Below are positions 1 to 12,430 of a DNA stretch of 64,000 bases, one piece after another (position 1 is the first letter of the stretch; each line of letters opens with the position of its first letter). The notes under the pieces were generated by a model. That model was not told the origin of the DNA and did no database searches. It worked only from the letters and a program-made list of their open reading frames with translations. The stretch spans positions 28,497,079 through 28,561,078 of the forward strand of contig CM049307.1 of the NCBI GenBank assembly GCA_026874595.1. Direction: 5' to 3'. This stretch comes from Sipunculus nudus (taxonomy: Eukaryota; Annelida; Sipuncula; Golfingiida; Sipunculidae). The position numbers and the translations under genes were made by a program.

Positions 1-196
1 ATATGTTGTAATAGTGTAAAGGTCGGGTCGGACTATAACTCGTCTACATGTCTACCACATGTGTTCGAGTTTGGGTGACACGCCCTCAACATGTGTTCGA
101 TATATGTGCGAGACGAAAACTCGCACGAGAATTTTAAACCGTTTAAAAATTTCGCCGCTGCATGGCGAGTACTGGTGACATGAAGAGACATGCAAA

Positions 197-407
197 GACA
201 TGGGTTCGAGTTTTACACGACACCTGACGAGTTGGTCGGAGTTGTAGCTTGCCATAACTCGTGCATCAAACACGTGACAGGGTGACACGGTCTTTACTAG
301 TGTCATGGAGACATGGGTAAGAGTCATACATGACACCTGACGAGTAGGAACGAGTTGCAATTCGCCATAATCGTAAGCCAGATTCGTGACAGTGTGACAC
401 GGCCTTA
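197..407 (+). repeat. Two-copy tandem repeat of about 112 bp
   Basis: GACATGGGTTCGAGTTTTACACGACACCTG... (from 197) and GACATGGGTAAGAGTCATAC...GACACCTG (from 310) share ACCTGACGAGT, CGCCATAA and CGTGACAG-GTGACACGG words in order. Related GTGACACGCC/ACATGTGTTCGA words at 50-110 suggest a third, truncated unit. The minus-strand ORF across it is judged spurious. Confidence 0.75.
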
Positions 408-410
408 AAC

Positions 411-1130
411 TTGCCTTTGCCTTCGCCTAAACCAAAGTCCGAACATTTAAATCTTGATTTGCTTATTCAAGACCTTTCGAATGGAGCTATAATTGCAAGC
501 AGATATATGAACTCGCCATATAAGTTTAAGCTTTTTTCTCTTTTTTTTCTCCTATGGACACCTACTTTCCATCTATTCTTATGGTTTAATATATATTATT
601 ACGTTTTGTAAACTAACATTTTAACTTCGTGATATGTGTATATGCTTCTAGTCATGCTTCGGTATGCTTCCGGGTACCGTGTCATGAAGGACATCTAATT
701 TTGATCATTCATTGATATTTAGTATATACATTTTATTCGTTATTTCTTTTCATTGTCTATTCATAAACTCTACGTAACACTGTTTTTCCAATAATTAATG
801 TGCAATCGTAACAGGACCCCATTGAAAAACGGCATTATGCTGAATGGACTTTCCCAATTCATATATATTTGTAATAAATAAACAAATAAAATGTACGTGG
901 TTCGTAATATGATCCAACAAAATGCACAATCCTAATTGCACAACAGATTCGTTGCAGAAATAAAATGAATAATAACATTAAAATACGGAAAAGCTCTCAT
1001 CTACAACCGTATGCTAAGTACAACCTGCCGATCTCGTAGCAATAAACTCATTATCAAAGATATCAGATTAAACATCTGTGCCACGTATAGTTTCTTATGG
1101 GTTTAATTGAATCAGCCTGTCTGTCTTTCA
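411..1130. other. No recognisable feature
   Basis: AT-rich sequence with short chance ORFs only. Confidence 0.5.
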
Positions 1131-1434
1131 TTAATTATCCTTTGATGTCTTTATGATTCCAGATAATCAACGTTTTATATTTTCTCTTTAGTTGGAATAT
1201 CTTACTCATATTGCCAACAATCGTGACATTCCGAAAATGATAAATTGGTGAGTGAATTTGCTTCTGAGGCAGCGGAAATCTTCCGCTTCTAAAGAAGCAA
1301 CTGATTTTCACGCTGCCAGCTTTGACCGTGTATGATATATTTAGACACCAGATGGCGGTTCGTTGTCCGCTGAAAAAAAACGTGCGTATGAAGCAGCCAA
1401 CCAGATGCCAATAAACAAACACTCGACAGGCATC

Positions 1435-1860
1435 CTGGCTCCGCCCATAGCTGCGCTTTAGTCGAATTTTAATTGCTTCCTCTGCATTCTCGCATCATCG
1501 ACCGATTCGTTTAGGACATTCTGACTGTGTCAGCGTAGCCATGTTTACCTGTTGTCTGCAGAAATGAAACCAGCCACCGAGGTGTGCAGGCAGCCTTTGT
1601 TGTTACGTTTCGTTTGAATTACAGCTCATTGGCCGGGTATCCTATGTGCCCAAAGCCCTAAGCAAACCACCTCTTGGGCAATTCTCTCTGAGCCTGTGGC
1701 CTGTTCAGACGGTTACCGGGGCGATGAGCTGTCACTCAAAACGAAATTAACATGATTGGCTACGTGTATTCCTCGCTTGGCTGTGTCTTCAAGCACAAGG
1801 TCTCATCTGATTGGACAAAAATACAGTGCTCCCCTCTGGTGTAGCAATTCAGGATACGAG
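1435..1860. promoter_or_regulatory. Promoter-like patch with CCAAT and GC-box words
   Basis: In this GC-richer stretch ATTGG (inverted CCAAT) occurs at about 1628, 1754 and 1810, with CTCCGCCCAT at 1439 and several CpGs, against AT-rich flanks. No convincing coding exon adjoins. It may be the promoter of a gene extending beyond what I can recognise. Confidence 0.3.
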
Positions 1861-1884
1861 GTCATAACAAACAGCGCTTATACG

Positions 1885-1932
1885 ATATAGGTAGTAGGCC
1901 TATAGTTAAAGCGCTATGTAAAGAGCGTAGTG
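1885..1932 (+). repeat. Dispersed repeat fragment (LINE/SINE tail-like), copy A
   Basis: ATAGGTAGTAGGCCTATAG then TTAAAGCGCTATGTAAAGAG closely matches 31856-31905. The AAAGCGCTAT word is common in 3' ends of CR1/L2-related LINEs and their SINE partners. Confidence 0.5.
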
Positions 1933-2988
1933 AGTGAAATGTTTCGGAACATCTTGGTCCACCTGTCTTTCCCTTCTTAAACGTTCCCTTGGTTTTTATG
2001 CCGTAAATTTCGCATGACACATCTTTACATAATAAAGAGGGAGGAAGCCATCAGTGTGCTAATATAGGGACGAATTTTATTTTATTGACGTGGTTTCTTG
2101 GTCAGACACATGTATTGCTGTTAAAGCAAGGTATGGAAAATATCTGATTCAGACACATATTATACAACTCAAATCAGAATTGTTGTATTGAGCATGAATT
2201 GTCCAACTTCATTGCGATTTAATTATTTTTGGTAAATGATCCTGACAAATGATAATTACAATTATATATTTATTATTTATTAAAGAGCGTTTTAATAAAA
2301 TCGTAGAACTATAAAATCGCAGGCCGGTTTCAGCTGAAATTAAGCTTTTAGGTGTACCACACACGAACGAATATATATCTTTGAGCGCTTCGAGTTGAGT
2401 TAAAACAACTATAAATTATAAAAAAAATTTGAAAATTAGTGCACAATGCAATTACAATAAATTTTCTGCAGTCAATGTTAAACATACAGACTTAAAATGT
2501 AATATTTTTAATGGCAATAGCCTTAATGTGGAAAAGCGGTCACAAAATCCATTTACATGTATAACATGAAATGTTGATTTACATTAAGTTAAAATCTGTC
2601 AAGAAACCCTGGCAATATTGTGGAACTTTCTGCACTTTAAGAAATGTAATGGCAAAAAATTTCCATAGAAGTGTTAACGTTGTAAGTAAAAGTAAAACGG
2701 AGGTGAGGACTGCTTGAAGAAATGAAAATAAATGGAGTTTTAAATACAATATAAAGCTGACAGTACCTGTTGGGAAAACACGGCTAGCTTTAAACTACTC
2801 TGTTAAATGGCTCACAGCAACAAAACCTTTCAATAAATTAGCCTTCTTTCCTTTTGTCGTATGAAGATGGCACAACAACCAAGTGAAACAGCTGAATGGT
2901 TGTTGGTGAATTACAATAAATAATAAACATATAGTATATAAAATATATTTATCAAATAAACACATATAGATACATTTATACTATTAAT

Positions 2989-2992
<4 letters not shown>
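1933..2992. other. No recognisable feature
   Basis: AT-rich, no ORF or repeat structure that I can name. Confidence 0.5.

Positions 2993-3044
<52 letters not shown>
2993..3044. repeat. (AT)n microsatellite
   Basis: About 25 AT dinucleotides. Confidence 0.95.
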
Positions 3045-3047
<3 letters not shown>

Positions 3048-3061
3048 ACAATCAATGTGTA

Positions 3062-3190
3062 AAATCAGTCCAATTGTAAAATGCTTAAAATTTTCAGTCA
3101 ATTCAGAAAGTGCTTGACTCACTCAGGCAATTAAAAAAATGACTGAAATTTTGAGGCATTTTACAAACTGAAATTCAGTCAGTTTATTTT
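3062..3190. repeat. Imperfect inverted repeat (MITE-like relic)
   Basis: AATTGTAAAATGCTTAAAATTTTCAGTCAATT on the left pairs with a TGACTGAAATTTTGAGGCATTTTACA stretch on the right around a short unique centre. Repeated CAGTCA/TGACTG words extend to about 3205. It follows an (AT)n tract at 2993-3044. Confidence 0.6.
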
Positions 3191-3205
3191 ACTGATTGAC
3201 TGAAT

Positions 3206-6200
3206 CGATATGAAATAGTATTTTGTTTTACATATCTCTTTATTGTGAAACGAACATTCCCAAATAGTTAAACCAGCTATTTTAAGTAGATTTTATGCCT
3301 GTTTCTTCTTTCTAGGTTATTTATGAAGAAAATTGATCAAATAATGAAATACACCGACTAGTGAGGGGTACCAATTAACAAACAGTTTAAATATGCACAC
3401 TGCTTGAAATAATGCGTAATATACTAGGATAGGATAACCACTGTTACATAGTTGATAATATCAAATTCATGATTAAGATATGCCGAAGTGAGTAACAAAG
3501 GGTAGGGTTAAATTTCAATTGTATGTGGGTTTCTTACATTTAATGAGTTTGCCATTTGCATTCTTTGAGTGGAGCCAAACTATGATGGTTTGGGTTGTTG
3601 AGCAGTCAACCTGTACGACGAAAGTGGACATGCAATAATACTTACACAAACCCCCCAACCCCATATTGTCATAAAACGAATGTAATTCTGCCATAAAAAA
3701 GGCTTTAATTTCAATCCGTAAAATATGAGTCATTTACAAAAAAGTTCCTCAAATATTAATGTAATGTTCTCTTTCAGAAAGAAATAAAGAATTTCAAACG
3801 ATGACTAATAATATGACAATATTCACTAGTTTCCATGACAATGTGAAACCCTATATTAAAGAACAAATCAAATAATTCATGCAGATTTCGAGAGCACAAA
3901 CCAATACCCAGCGGCGGTTCCAAGGGTTGGGGGTGGGTGGGTGTTCATTATTAAAATTCATAATTAAAAATTACAACATTTTCAATGAATACCAAATGAC
4001 TGAGACACCCTTCCCATATCTAACCCTCTATGTATAATGTCTATAACATTCGTAAAAATTCCATAGAATGTTTACATTTTGTCGATTTAAGAATAATGCC
4101 GATATCATATATAAACATTATAAAGTTTATAAAAGTACTTAAAATCGATTAAGGAATTCTGAAAACAGTTCTCGTCTGTCTCTGAAGTACTCGTGTGATT
4201 GTGTAAACAAGCAGTCCTCTTGTAATGAATGAAATTGAGAATGGGGCACGACGTATGTCAAGGGATTTGCTTGGATTTTTTTCTTATGCTTTGAAAGAAA
4301 ACACTATGACAACGTCATAGCCTTTTTTTTCCTGACTGGCTCTTTGAAAATAAAAGGCGATGAAAGTACCTCGATACATATTAGGAATTTTGTACTATCA
4401 ATTCAACGAAACACTTAAAAGATTCGGCAATAATTTGAATATGTTGAATACTCCCTAGCAAATGCAGGGATGCATTTGTTTCAATTGACATGCGAAATTC
4501 ACAAGCAGCATTTTGCCTTTACATGTAAAACATGGACAATGAGGGGTTCTGATGAGCCGCGGTCATATGCTGTCGACATAGAAAACATTAACAGTCGTTG
4601 CCTTCTAAATCTTTCACGTTTAGTGTATTTCCTTAAAATCTTTTGTTTGACATGATTTGGTCCATCGACATGTTCTACCCTTATATGTGTAAAATAGTCA
4701 GTCAGCTTGAAACTTTAGCGTTATTCACATAATATTTACATACAAATCAAGCCTGAGGTTTCAGGTTATAGATAAAACGATGTGTGTCTCGGGATAGCGG
4801 GGGGGGGGGGGGGGGGGTTGGGTATATCAGCGTTTTCTGTATATGTTACCGAATGCTATAGGTACGACTTGCAGCAGTTAGGTCAGCCTTGGCACTCTAG
4901 GTAATAATATCCTAAAATTATTATAACATGTAAAACATTCCTAGCTGGCTAGGGTCTGTAAGGATGTGAGATTATGGCTTTAACTGCTTTGGAATATGAA
5001 GTATTTAGTGGGTTCGGAAAATTTACCTTCTAGATGCAAAAACATATCTTCTTCATTGACATTTATGCAGCAAAACATCAGCAGATATTTCCCTTTCCTT
5101 AAACCCTCTTTTATTATTTATACTCAACAGAAACGCACTATAAAACTTTCGGCTCGGTAATCCAATAACGGTTCCATCTGAAGGATGGCATGTTTAGTCT
5201 TGAAGCATTAATGTCAATGAGAAGAGACTTCATCCAGGAGTATGCACGGCTACCTTCTTTATGTTGACATATATATTTTATCAGTCCTATGACTTCAATC
5301 GGCGGGCATGTGATTTAAGGATATACATAATAGAGATTTCCAGTATATAAGAATGAATGTTTTACCAGTTTCTCTGAATTATAAAGCCTGTGCTTAAAGA
5401 AGCTTTCTGTCATGCAAAACTTGCAAGTTAATTATCCTTTTTGTTATTATTCTTGGAACCATGCTAACATTTTGCGAAATAATATGTCCCTTACAATTAT
5501 TCTCTATGAATTCCATTTATATCTGAGCAAATAACATCACTTTCAGAATATAAGTTTTGTCCGGAAGTTACAGAGCGCGTTCTTGTGCTTTCTCGTAAAG
5601 TCACAATAAACTGACACGTTTGACAATCATAATTAATTCAAAGTTTATATACATCCGAGGGGCTATTGTTGTTTATGATTTATTTTATTCCATTGGACAT
5701 TACATCCAGATTTTTATTTTGATCCATGAAACCATAACCAATCAAAACTGTATCTGAATCCATTGGACTATTATCATTCTAAACTTTTCTCGAAAACATA
5801 ATGCACCTAATGTGACGACAGTATTTTTTTTTCTTTTCTTTTAGGTTTTTTTAATTAATGTGATGACCTATAACGGTCAAATACTTGCATAAATAAAGTG
5901 AGGCATAGAGAAAGGTAATAACTTTATATCGATCAGAAACCGAATTCCTTTTGACTCAGTTGACTTTTAGTTATGGTGATTTACAGTAAGGGTCTGCAAA
6001 CACCGCAAAATATTATACTTTATCTTCAAACATGTTCGAAATATAAGGACGCAAAATCTGTAAATTATTTACCAGTCAAGCTCATATCAAATGTCACTTA
6101 CAGATCATCATTAAAATTAATATTTTATAGAGGACCAGCTGTCACAGCAATGCAAATTATGCCAGGCACACGTCTCACTAAACATTCTGTTACATCGCAC

Positions 6201-8157
6201 AGCAAGCTAGCAGCAACGTCAACCGTCTTTCAATCCACAGCAACGTAAACGACAAAGCGAGACAACAAGCCAGTCAGATATGACGAGTAAAGAAGCTTCT
6301 CCCGGTGTTCATGTTTATGTCCCTGGAGCAAACTCCAAAGATATTGGTTTCTCATCAATATTCATGAATCATCTGCATTTAACCTACCTTGTTCTATCTT
6401 CACTTAGTGCGAAGGTCTAAAAAAAATCTCAATGAAGGCATTGTGAACCCGTGTAAGCTAATGGGCTATATACTGACAGCTGATAGAAAAATTCAAACTT
6501 TAAAAGTTTGAACATGACCTTCCTAGGAACTAGTTATAATCAGGTGACTCTTTCGAGTAGCCTAAACAAGCGAGATTAGGCAAGCTGGGCCGCTCCTACA
6601 CATAAATGACCCGACCCTCTCTGTTAGCTTCAAGCCGGCACCAGATACCAAATTATTTAAGAGTTTTACACGTTAAAATAAATCTGCAGCAAGAAAAATA
6701 TCAAATAAACATTTTTCACCCCCAATGGTGATATTTTATTATGATTATGATGTTACAAATGCGATAATATCACACTTCTAGTATTTGTCAACACAAACTA
6801 TTCAGCCATTCTTGCTAGAAAGTATTATTAAAAATAATAATTATGTAATTCAGCTGAACCTTCAACATCTCACCTCATGATCTGTACATCATGTCATGAA
6901 ATTTCCTTACACGTTTTCACGAAGGTATCCGACGAGGCGAGCACGAGAGACCAGCTAGGTGACAACAGCTTTCTTAAATAATGAAATGTACATTGTTGAT
7001 ATATATTAGCTATATATTTATATTCTGTAGGGGACCTGTTTACAAGAAAGTACTTATGTTTGCAAACGTTACATACACGGTATACATCCCAGATATCAGA
7101 CCTACTTAAATCAGAACCCGTATGTCCTTAAAATGCATATTCATGTAAAACACATGGTTGAAATAGCGAATGAATGAACTTGTGATGGATTAGAGCCGTT
7201 TTGTCTAGGTTTCCTGCTAAGTGACTATGGGATGTGTATTTTTTATTTGGCAACACTCTGAAATATAAAAAGAAATAAAAGATAATGTTTTGAACATAAA
7301 ACACTTGTAATCTTTTAGTTCGGTGACCGGGAGTGCTCCGTATTCCATTTAACAATTCCCGCGCCGTTGTCCGCGTTTCGGAGGGAATAGATTCCTTTGT
7401 CTTCTGTTGTGTGAGCTGATGCTTTATCACATGGAGAAGGTTACGCCCCGATAATGCAGTACATTATCATTGACAGCTAGAACGAGGAAATAAAACGTGT
7501 TACAGTGTCTATTGCATCAGGAATGAACGGCAAATTTATGTTGATGATTCGTAAAGCGGCTCAAGATCAACATATAAAATCCACAGACAGAAAAAAAAAC
7601 AACAAATTTTATATCGGCATGATCCACAATCGTGCTTAGGTTTCACAAATGGCGACAAAATTTTGAACAAATGACTCATGGAGCTAGACGATCAGCTGAC
7701 TGACATGACATTATGGCATACAATTTATTTGAAGATTTTTTCCCCACAGCACTTTAAAGAGAAAAATGCAAATTATCATCCATACTTACATGCTTCTTAG
7801 ATGTAAGTCTAAAAAAAGTCCTAAGCTAGGATAAAAAATAAGAAAAAGTCATAGGTGACACCACCACTCTCATAAAATAAAGCTTTCTTTGATGAACAAG
7901 CACAACATATCCAAAGGCAGTTATTGAGAAACAGGAAAAGACAGTATTGTTTTTTATTCAAAAGGGATTCTTATTAAACTTCTCATTTGTCATTCACATT
8001 TTACAGAACTGTTTGGTTTGATTTTTTAAACACTGCATGGTACTCTCCATGGTTCAGACGGGGGCGTCCATTTGTCTCAAGTCACCGAGATGGCATGTTT
8101 TACACCTATAAAGGACTTTAACTGATGGTGTCTTGTGGGGCAGCGCACAAGTTTTAT
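3206..8157. other. Anonymous AT-rich DNA
   Basis: Apart from the G run at 4799 I see no gene, RNA or mobile element here. ORFs near 5973, 7128 and others lack coding character. A slightly GC-richer patch at 7320-7440 is unexplained. Confidence 0.45.
4799..4817. repeat. G19 homopolymer
   Basis: Uninterrupted run of G; G-quadruplex-prone and liable to sequencing error. Confidence 0.95.
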
Positions 8158-8172
8158 CCCCCCCCCCCCCCC
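8158..8172. repeat. C15 homopolymer followed by poly(A)
   Basis: Run of C directly followed by A10. Confidence 0.95.
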
Positions 8173-8970
8173 AAAAAAAAAAGTGGTGAAACTACCAAGT
8201 CAGTTCCCAAGCTTCATTTTATGTAATACAGTGCTGTACCACCTGTTCACTTGTGTAAAGACTACACTGTATCGATAAATGCTGTATAAGCGACAACTCC
8301 TGATTAATATAACAGATCTGTGTTTACGTTATTTTGTCTGAGGACTACCGTGTAATTGTTGTCCATGTTTTTGAAAACTTAGTTGATACAATTGTTTGAT
8401 TATGATAGTTGCACTCTAGTCCAGTCATAGTAAGAACTGGCCCACAAAAAATTTGCAACATAAATTTTTTTGTCACCATTTGTCTCGGAAATACGTCTGG
8501 ATGCATATATTAAAAGTCTAGCAAAATATTATGAGTGGAATAATGCTAAATTTGTAAAAATCCAATATATCCGCCAGGCCTAGTTTTTGACTCATATTAA
8601 CTCTTTTTAGGTGTCCTTTATCAGGGTACAAATCGTAAAAGCTGAACCTAGGAACTTAAGCTAAAACGGGGATAGGTCCTGGTCAAATTTCCTGAGAAAT
8701 CCAGACTGAGGACACCGTTATAGCTTCTGCGAGCTAAGTGGCAAAACATGACTTTGAGCACCCTGAAAGCAATACGCTTTTGAGTGTACGAGAGTGCTGA
8801 ACAAATATTGTGCGCTGGTTTATAAAATTGAAATAATGTGTCCCATTAACACCTTTACGACAGATGCAAAGCATGCAAAGTTGGAACTTTAATCTGAATT
8901 GTCCGAGTTGTGAGGCGAAGACATGTTTGAGCACCACAGAAGTAAGACGCTTGCCAATAAAAGTACATAC

Positions 8971-9795
8971 TGTTACAGGTGCTCTTTTTATTGTGTGACA
9001 CGGGCGTAACTCGTGTTGAGGCGCCCTCGCCGGGCCGCATGTTACATTCTATGTTTAATCTGTACTGGTTGAACTCTCGTTTTCATGCTAGCTTGGGGCG
9101 TTCTCGCCTGGCCGAGGTCACGTATGGACCCTGGTATGTGGAGATGTTCTTCTAGATGGTTCCTGTAACGCGTGTTACTGTGTATTATGTTAGAGCCTTA
9201 GACTGTTCGAGAAGTGGAAAATTCTCGACTTTGGGCAAGAAGTTATTAATAGGGGCCTGTGTTTTAAGCCGAGAGTGAGGAGAGCAGATTCCTGCGGACA
9301 CAGACGTGTTTATGTCAGTTTGTGGGACCTGTCCGATTATCCAGTAATTTCAGGGATTCTACTATTACTAACTATTATATTACTATTATACAATTTAATG
9401 CTTCCTGCTTCAAGTTCTCTTTCTGGATTGTTACAAGAACTTTACATTGGCTTGTTATTCTCCGAGAGGATTGGTGTGGATTTTTCATCCGGCATAGACA
9501 TTTTAATGAACTTATCGTTGTGACTGTGGTGGTATCAAGGTACTGTGCTCATTTTTTATTTTACTGTGTGATTGTATTGATTTGTTATTATACCGCTGTT
9601 TTACTGTATAATTGTATTGATTTAGTGTATTGTAATGTTAGGTTTGTTTTAAGAATAAATTATAGTTATTTGTTAACAAAAAACCACTGACTTCTTTATT
9701 CATTCCCCTAGACATTTCACGCTGCCTAGTGTTACAGAATCTGATTTTTTTTATCTCCAGGCATACGTGATCTGCTTATATTAGGTTCCGTAACA
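8971..9795 (+). mobile_element. Solo LTR, copy 1
   Basis: Starts TGTTACAGGTGCTC and ends TTCCGTAACA, with 4 bp direct repeats ATAC at 8967-8970 and 9796-9799. It is the reverse complement of the elements at 23190 and 44962 over its length. An AATAAA at about 9654 in this orientation supports + as the sense strand. The short ORFs within it show no retroelement protein similarity. TG...CA ends and a 4 bp duplication fit an LTR retrotransposon, but the clade cannot be named without internal sequence. Confidence 0.85.
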
Positions 9796-9929
9796 ATACA
9801 TAATCGCAGATTTCACAATAAAGTCTACACCTGTCATGACAAATTCATGACAGAAATATTGCAAAATATACTTGAAGTGGCGAAACCCGGGATTATGTTC
9901 GGGTCACATGTGAACTGCTGCGCCCTGAT

Positions 9930-10810
9930 TTTGTTTTGACCTCTGACCTTTCCTCTCTCCAGTGCGTCCATCTGTGCGTCTGTTTTGACACATTAACCCA
10001 CATATCTCCCGTTTGACCGATCCGGAAAAAAAATTTGCACAGATGTAGCCCTTGGATAGCTTTATAACATACATAAAAATGGTGGCGCCACCTGCAACCA
10101 TTTTTGCACAGCGTCCGTCTGTTCATCTGCCCTGGGATAAAATCACTCATATATCTGCATTGGTTGGACTTATACACCTGAAATTTTGTATGTGTATACA
10201 TCCTGGACAGCTTTCTTGATTTTATGACAGGTGGCGCTACCTTCATTCCCGTTTACGCTGCACACATCCAAGCTCATATCTCGGGAACCGTTTGGCCGAT
10301 TGGACCAAAATTTGTATGAGTATAGATCTCACATAGCTCTTTATCAAATGCAAAACTGGTGGCTACAACTACCACCATTTTTGCACAACGTCCCTCTGTT
10401 TGTCTGCCGTTGGATAAAATCACTCATATCTCTGCACTGGTGTGACTTATCTGCATAAAATTTTGCAGGTTTATACATCTTGGATAGCTTTCTTGATTTT
10501 ATGACAGGTGGCGCCACCTACATTCACATTTACGCTGCAGGCATCCAAGCTCATATCTCGGGAATCGTTTGGCCGATTGGGCCAAAATGTTGCATGTGTA
10601 TAGATCTTACATAGCTCTTTATCATACGCAAAACGCGCCACCTGCAACCATTTTTGCACAGCGTCCGTCTGTTTGTCTGCCGTGGGATAAAATCACTCAT
10701 ATCTCGGCAGTGGTTGATTTTTTGCATTTGTATACAACTTTGAAAGCTTTCTGGATTTTGTGGTAGGTAGCACAACCTACATACACATTTCGGCTGCAGA
10801 CATCCATGCT
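9930..10810 (+). repeat. Tandem repeat, about three units of 275 bp
   Basis: AAATCACTCATATCT recurs near 10140, 10417 and 10689, TTTTTGCACAGCGTCCGTCTG near 10101, 10380 and 10650, and CTCATATCTCGGGAACCGTTTGGCCGATT-type words near 10272 and 10551. Each unit contains two diverged halves of about 140 bp and a GGTGGCGCCACC palindrome. ORFs on both strands fall on the repeat period and do not resemble proteins I know. Confidence 0.85.
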
Positions 10811-11239
10811 AATATGCAACACACCTCACTCTATTTCCCCTTATTACTCAATCCATGCCTCACTTCACCCGTCCCACTCTGATTTCGGCGGATCCAAGTA
10901 GTCGCTTGTCGACTACCCGTATTCTAGTTATCTCTCTTTTCTTTTATCAGAAGACTAGTTACTATAAAATTATGTGCGCTGTAATATTTCAAATCAGTAA
11001 AAACTGCAGTGGAATAGTCTCCAGCCATCCGAGATTCCGTGTGCATGCAGTCATTGCTTTAAAATTTTACATGATGACTGATCCATGAGAAATCGAGTGT
11101 ATTGTCAAAAAAATATTTGAGTTATTGTTGTAACTGACAAATATTGATTGTTCGAATTCCACCACATCAAGCGAGCCGTCGTGAAAACAAGTGCATGGTT
11201 TGGCTGTATGTGAGGATCTTTACAGATCTTTAAGATAAT

Positions 11240-11665
11240 TTCTTGTTTTCCCCCTGGTGCAAGGGACATTGATTTGGATTTGTTTTCTTCTGTCTGTCCG
11301 TCCGTCAGGTTTTTTGTTTCCGTGCGATAACATTCCTAAATTTTATCCGATTTCATTCAAATTTGAATAAGTAAATGCTCTCATGCATAACTCGGTTTGG
11401 ATTGGTTTTGGAGTGTCTATCTGAATTTTTTTTTCTCTCCAGCTCAAAAACAAAATTATAAAATTTTCGTCAAATTTCTCAGTGGGTTTTAGTTTTTATG
11501 TTCGCCTGCAGGTGTCTCCACATGTCATAGTGCATCTGTTTTTAAGTTTCGATGTGCCATCAAGATTATGTCCACATGTCATAATTTTGGTTGCTAATAA
11601 AGCATGAAAGACAACAGGATCCCAGAGCGGGGGACATTATTTCCACGAATTTGCTTGTTTTATTT
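11240..11665 (+). mobile_element. Interspersed element with a single tandem-type core (pearl-like), copy A
   Basis: Starts at TTCCCCCTGGTGCAAGGGAC, continues with CTGTCTGTCCGTCCGTCAGG and one core unit (CGATAACATTCCTAAATTTT, ATCCGATTTCATTCAAATTTG, then ATTGGTTTTGGAGTGTC). It ends in GCATGAAAG, AGCGGGGGACATTATTTCC and GAATTTGCTTGTT. The same head, core and tail are found at 57481-59070, where the core is amplified. This layout resembles molluscan 'pearl'/Helentron-associated elements; that label is tentative. Confidence 0.6.
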
Positions 11666-12289
11666 ACTATAACATGTCTTTATAGAGACAAGTACAAAGA
11701 CGACAACATTCCATTATTTGACTGGGATATGGCAAAAATCAGAAAATTGTATGTACATTAATAAGACATAAATTATTAAAACCAGTAACTATAGAGATCT
11801 GTAAAATTATGACCAACAATTATGATATTTCACCACAGTTGGTACACATTGAATACCATTTCCAACAGAAGGACCAATTTCCTAAAATTCTTGAATGAGT
11901 TGATCTGAATATTGATATGTGGTTTAAATTTTTCATAAATAACTTTAACAATTGTCTGATACCGGTGGTGCAATCTTATTTTTATATTTTATTTTTCTGC
12001 CTCTTTATTTATTATTTTTAAAATGACAAATGTATGGCAGTACTGTCACAGTATTATCTCCTTTTAGCTGACCAATCACATATTTTGCCACTGTTCATCA
12101 AGTATTGCAATAATGTACTTTAACCAGACATTTATATATTCCATCAATCTACAAAGAGTGAACAAAGTGTGAGCAATGTTGGGAATGTTAGTCACAGGTC
12201 ATGTTTTTTTTCAGCTGAGTAAATCTCTCTTGGACAACTTGCATCTACACAAGTTGGAAGTCTATGGGTTATTGATTGGATTCAAACTT

Positions 12290-12430
12290 CACATATACGT
12301 CCCTCATCACTAAAGGAAATACCCCTTCGACTTTGATGTGTGTGTCTGTTACCAGACATAAGAGGAACAGCCTTATCGATGTTTGGACTGAAAGGTCAAG
12401 GTCAAACGATATTGTCAGCTTTGATAGCAG
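12290..12430 (+). repeat. Relic of a tandem-type repeat related to the 30.7-31.6 kb family
   Basis: The stretch has the same style of words (TTCAAACTTCACATATACG, TGTGTGTCTGTTACCAG, AAAGGTCAAGGTCAAACG) in a single degenerate copy. Similarity is weak and could be partly compositional. Confidence 0.35.

Noticed and set aside
52-360. 102-residue minus-strand ORF
   Set aside because: It reads across a diverged tandem repeat, has no domain, and the frame is explained by the repeat.
197-407. CRISPR-like array or other prokaryotic repeat system
   Set aside because: Only two diverged direct units, no spacers, and the window is clearly eukaryotic.
9275-9690. Two overlapping ORFs with hydrophobic stretches
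   Set aside because: They lie wholly inside solo LTR copy 1 and are not open in the sister copies as a shared frame.
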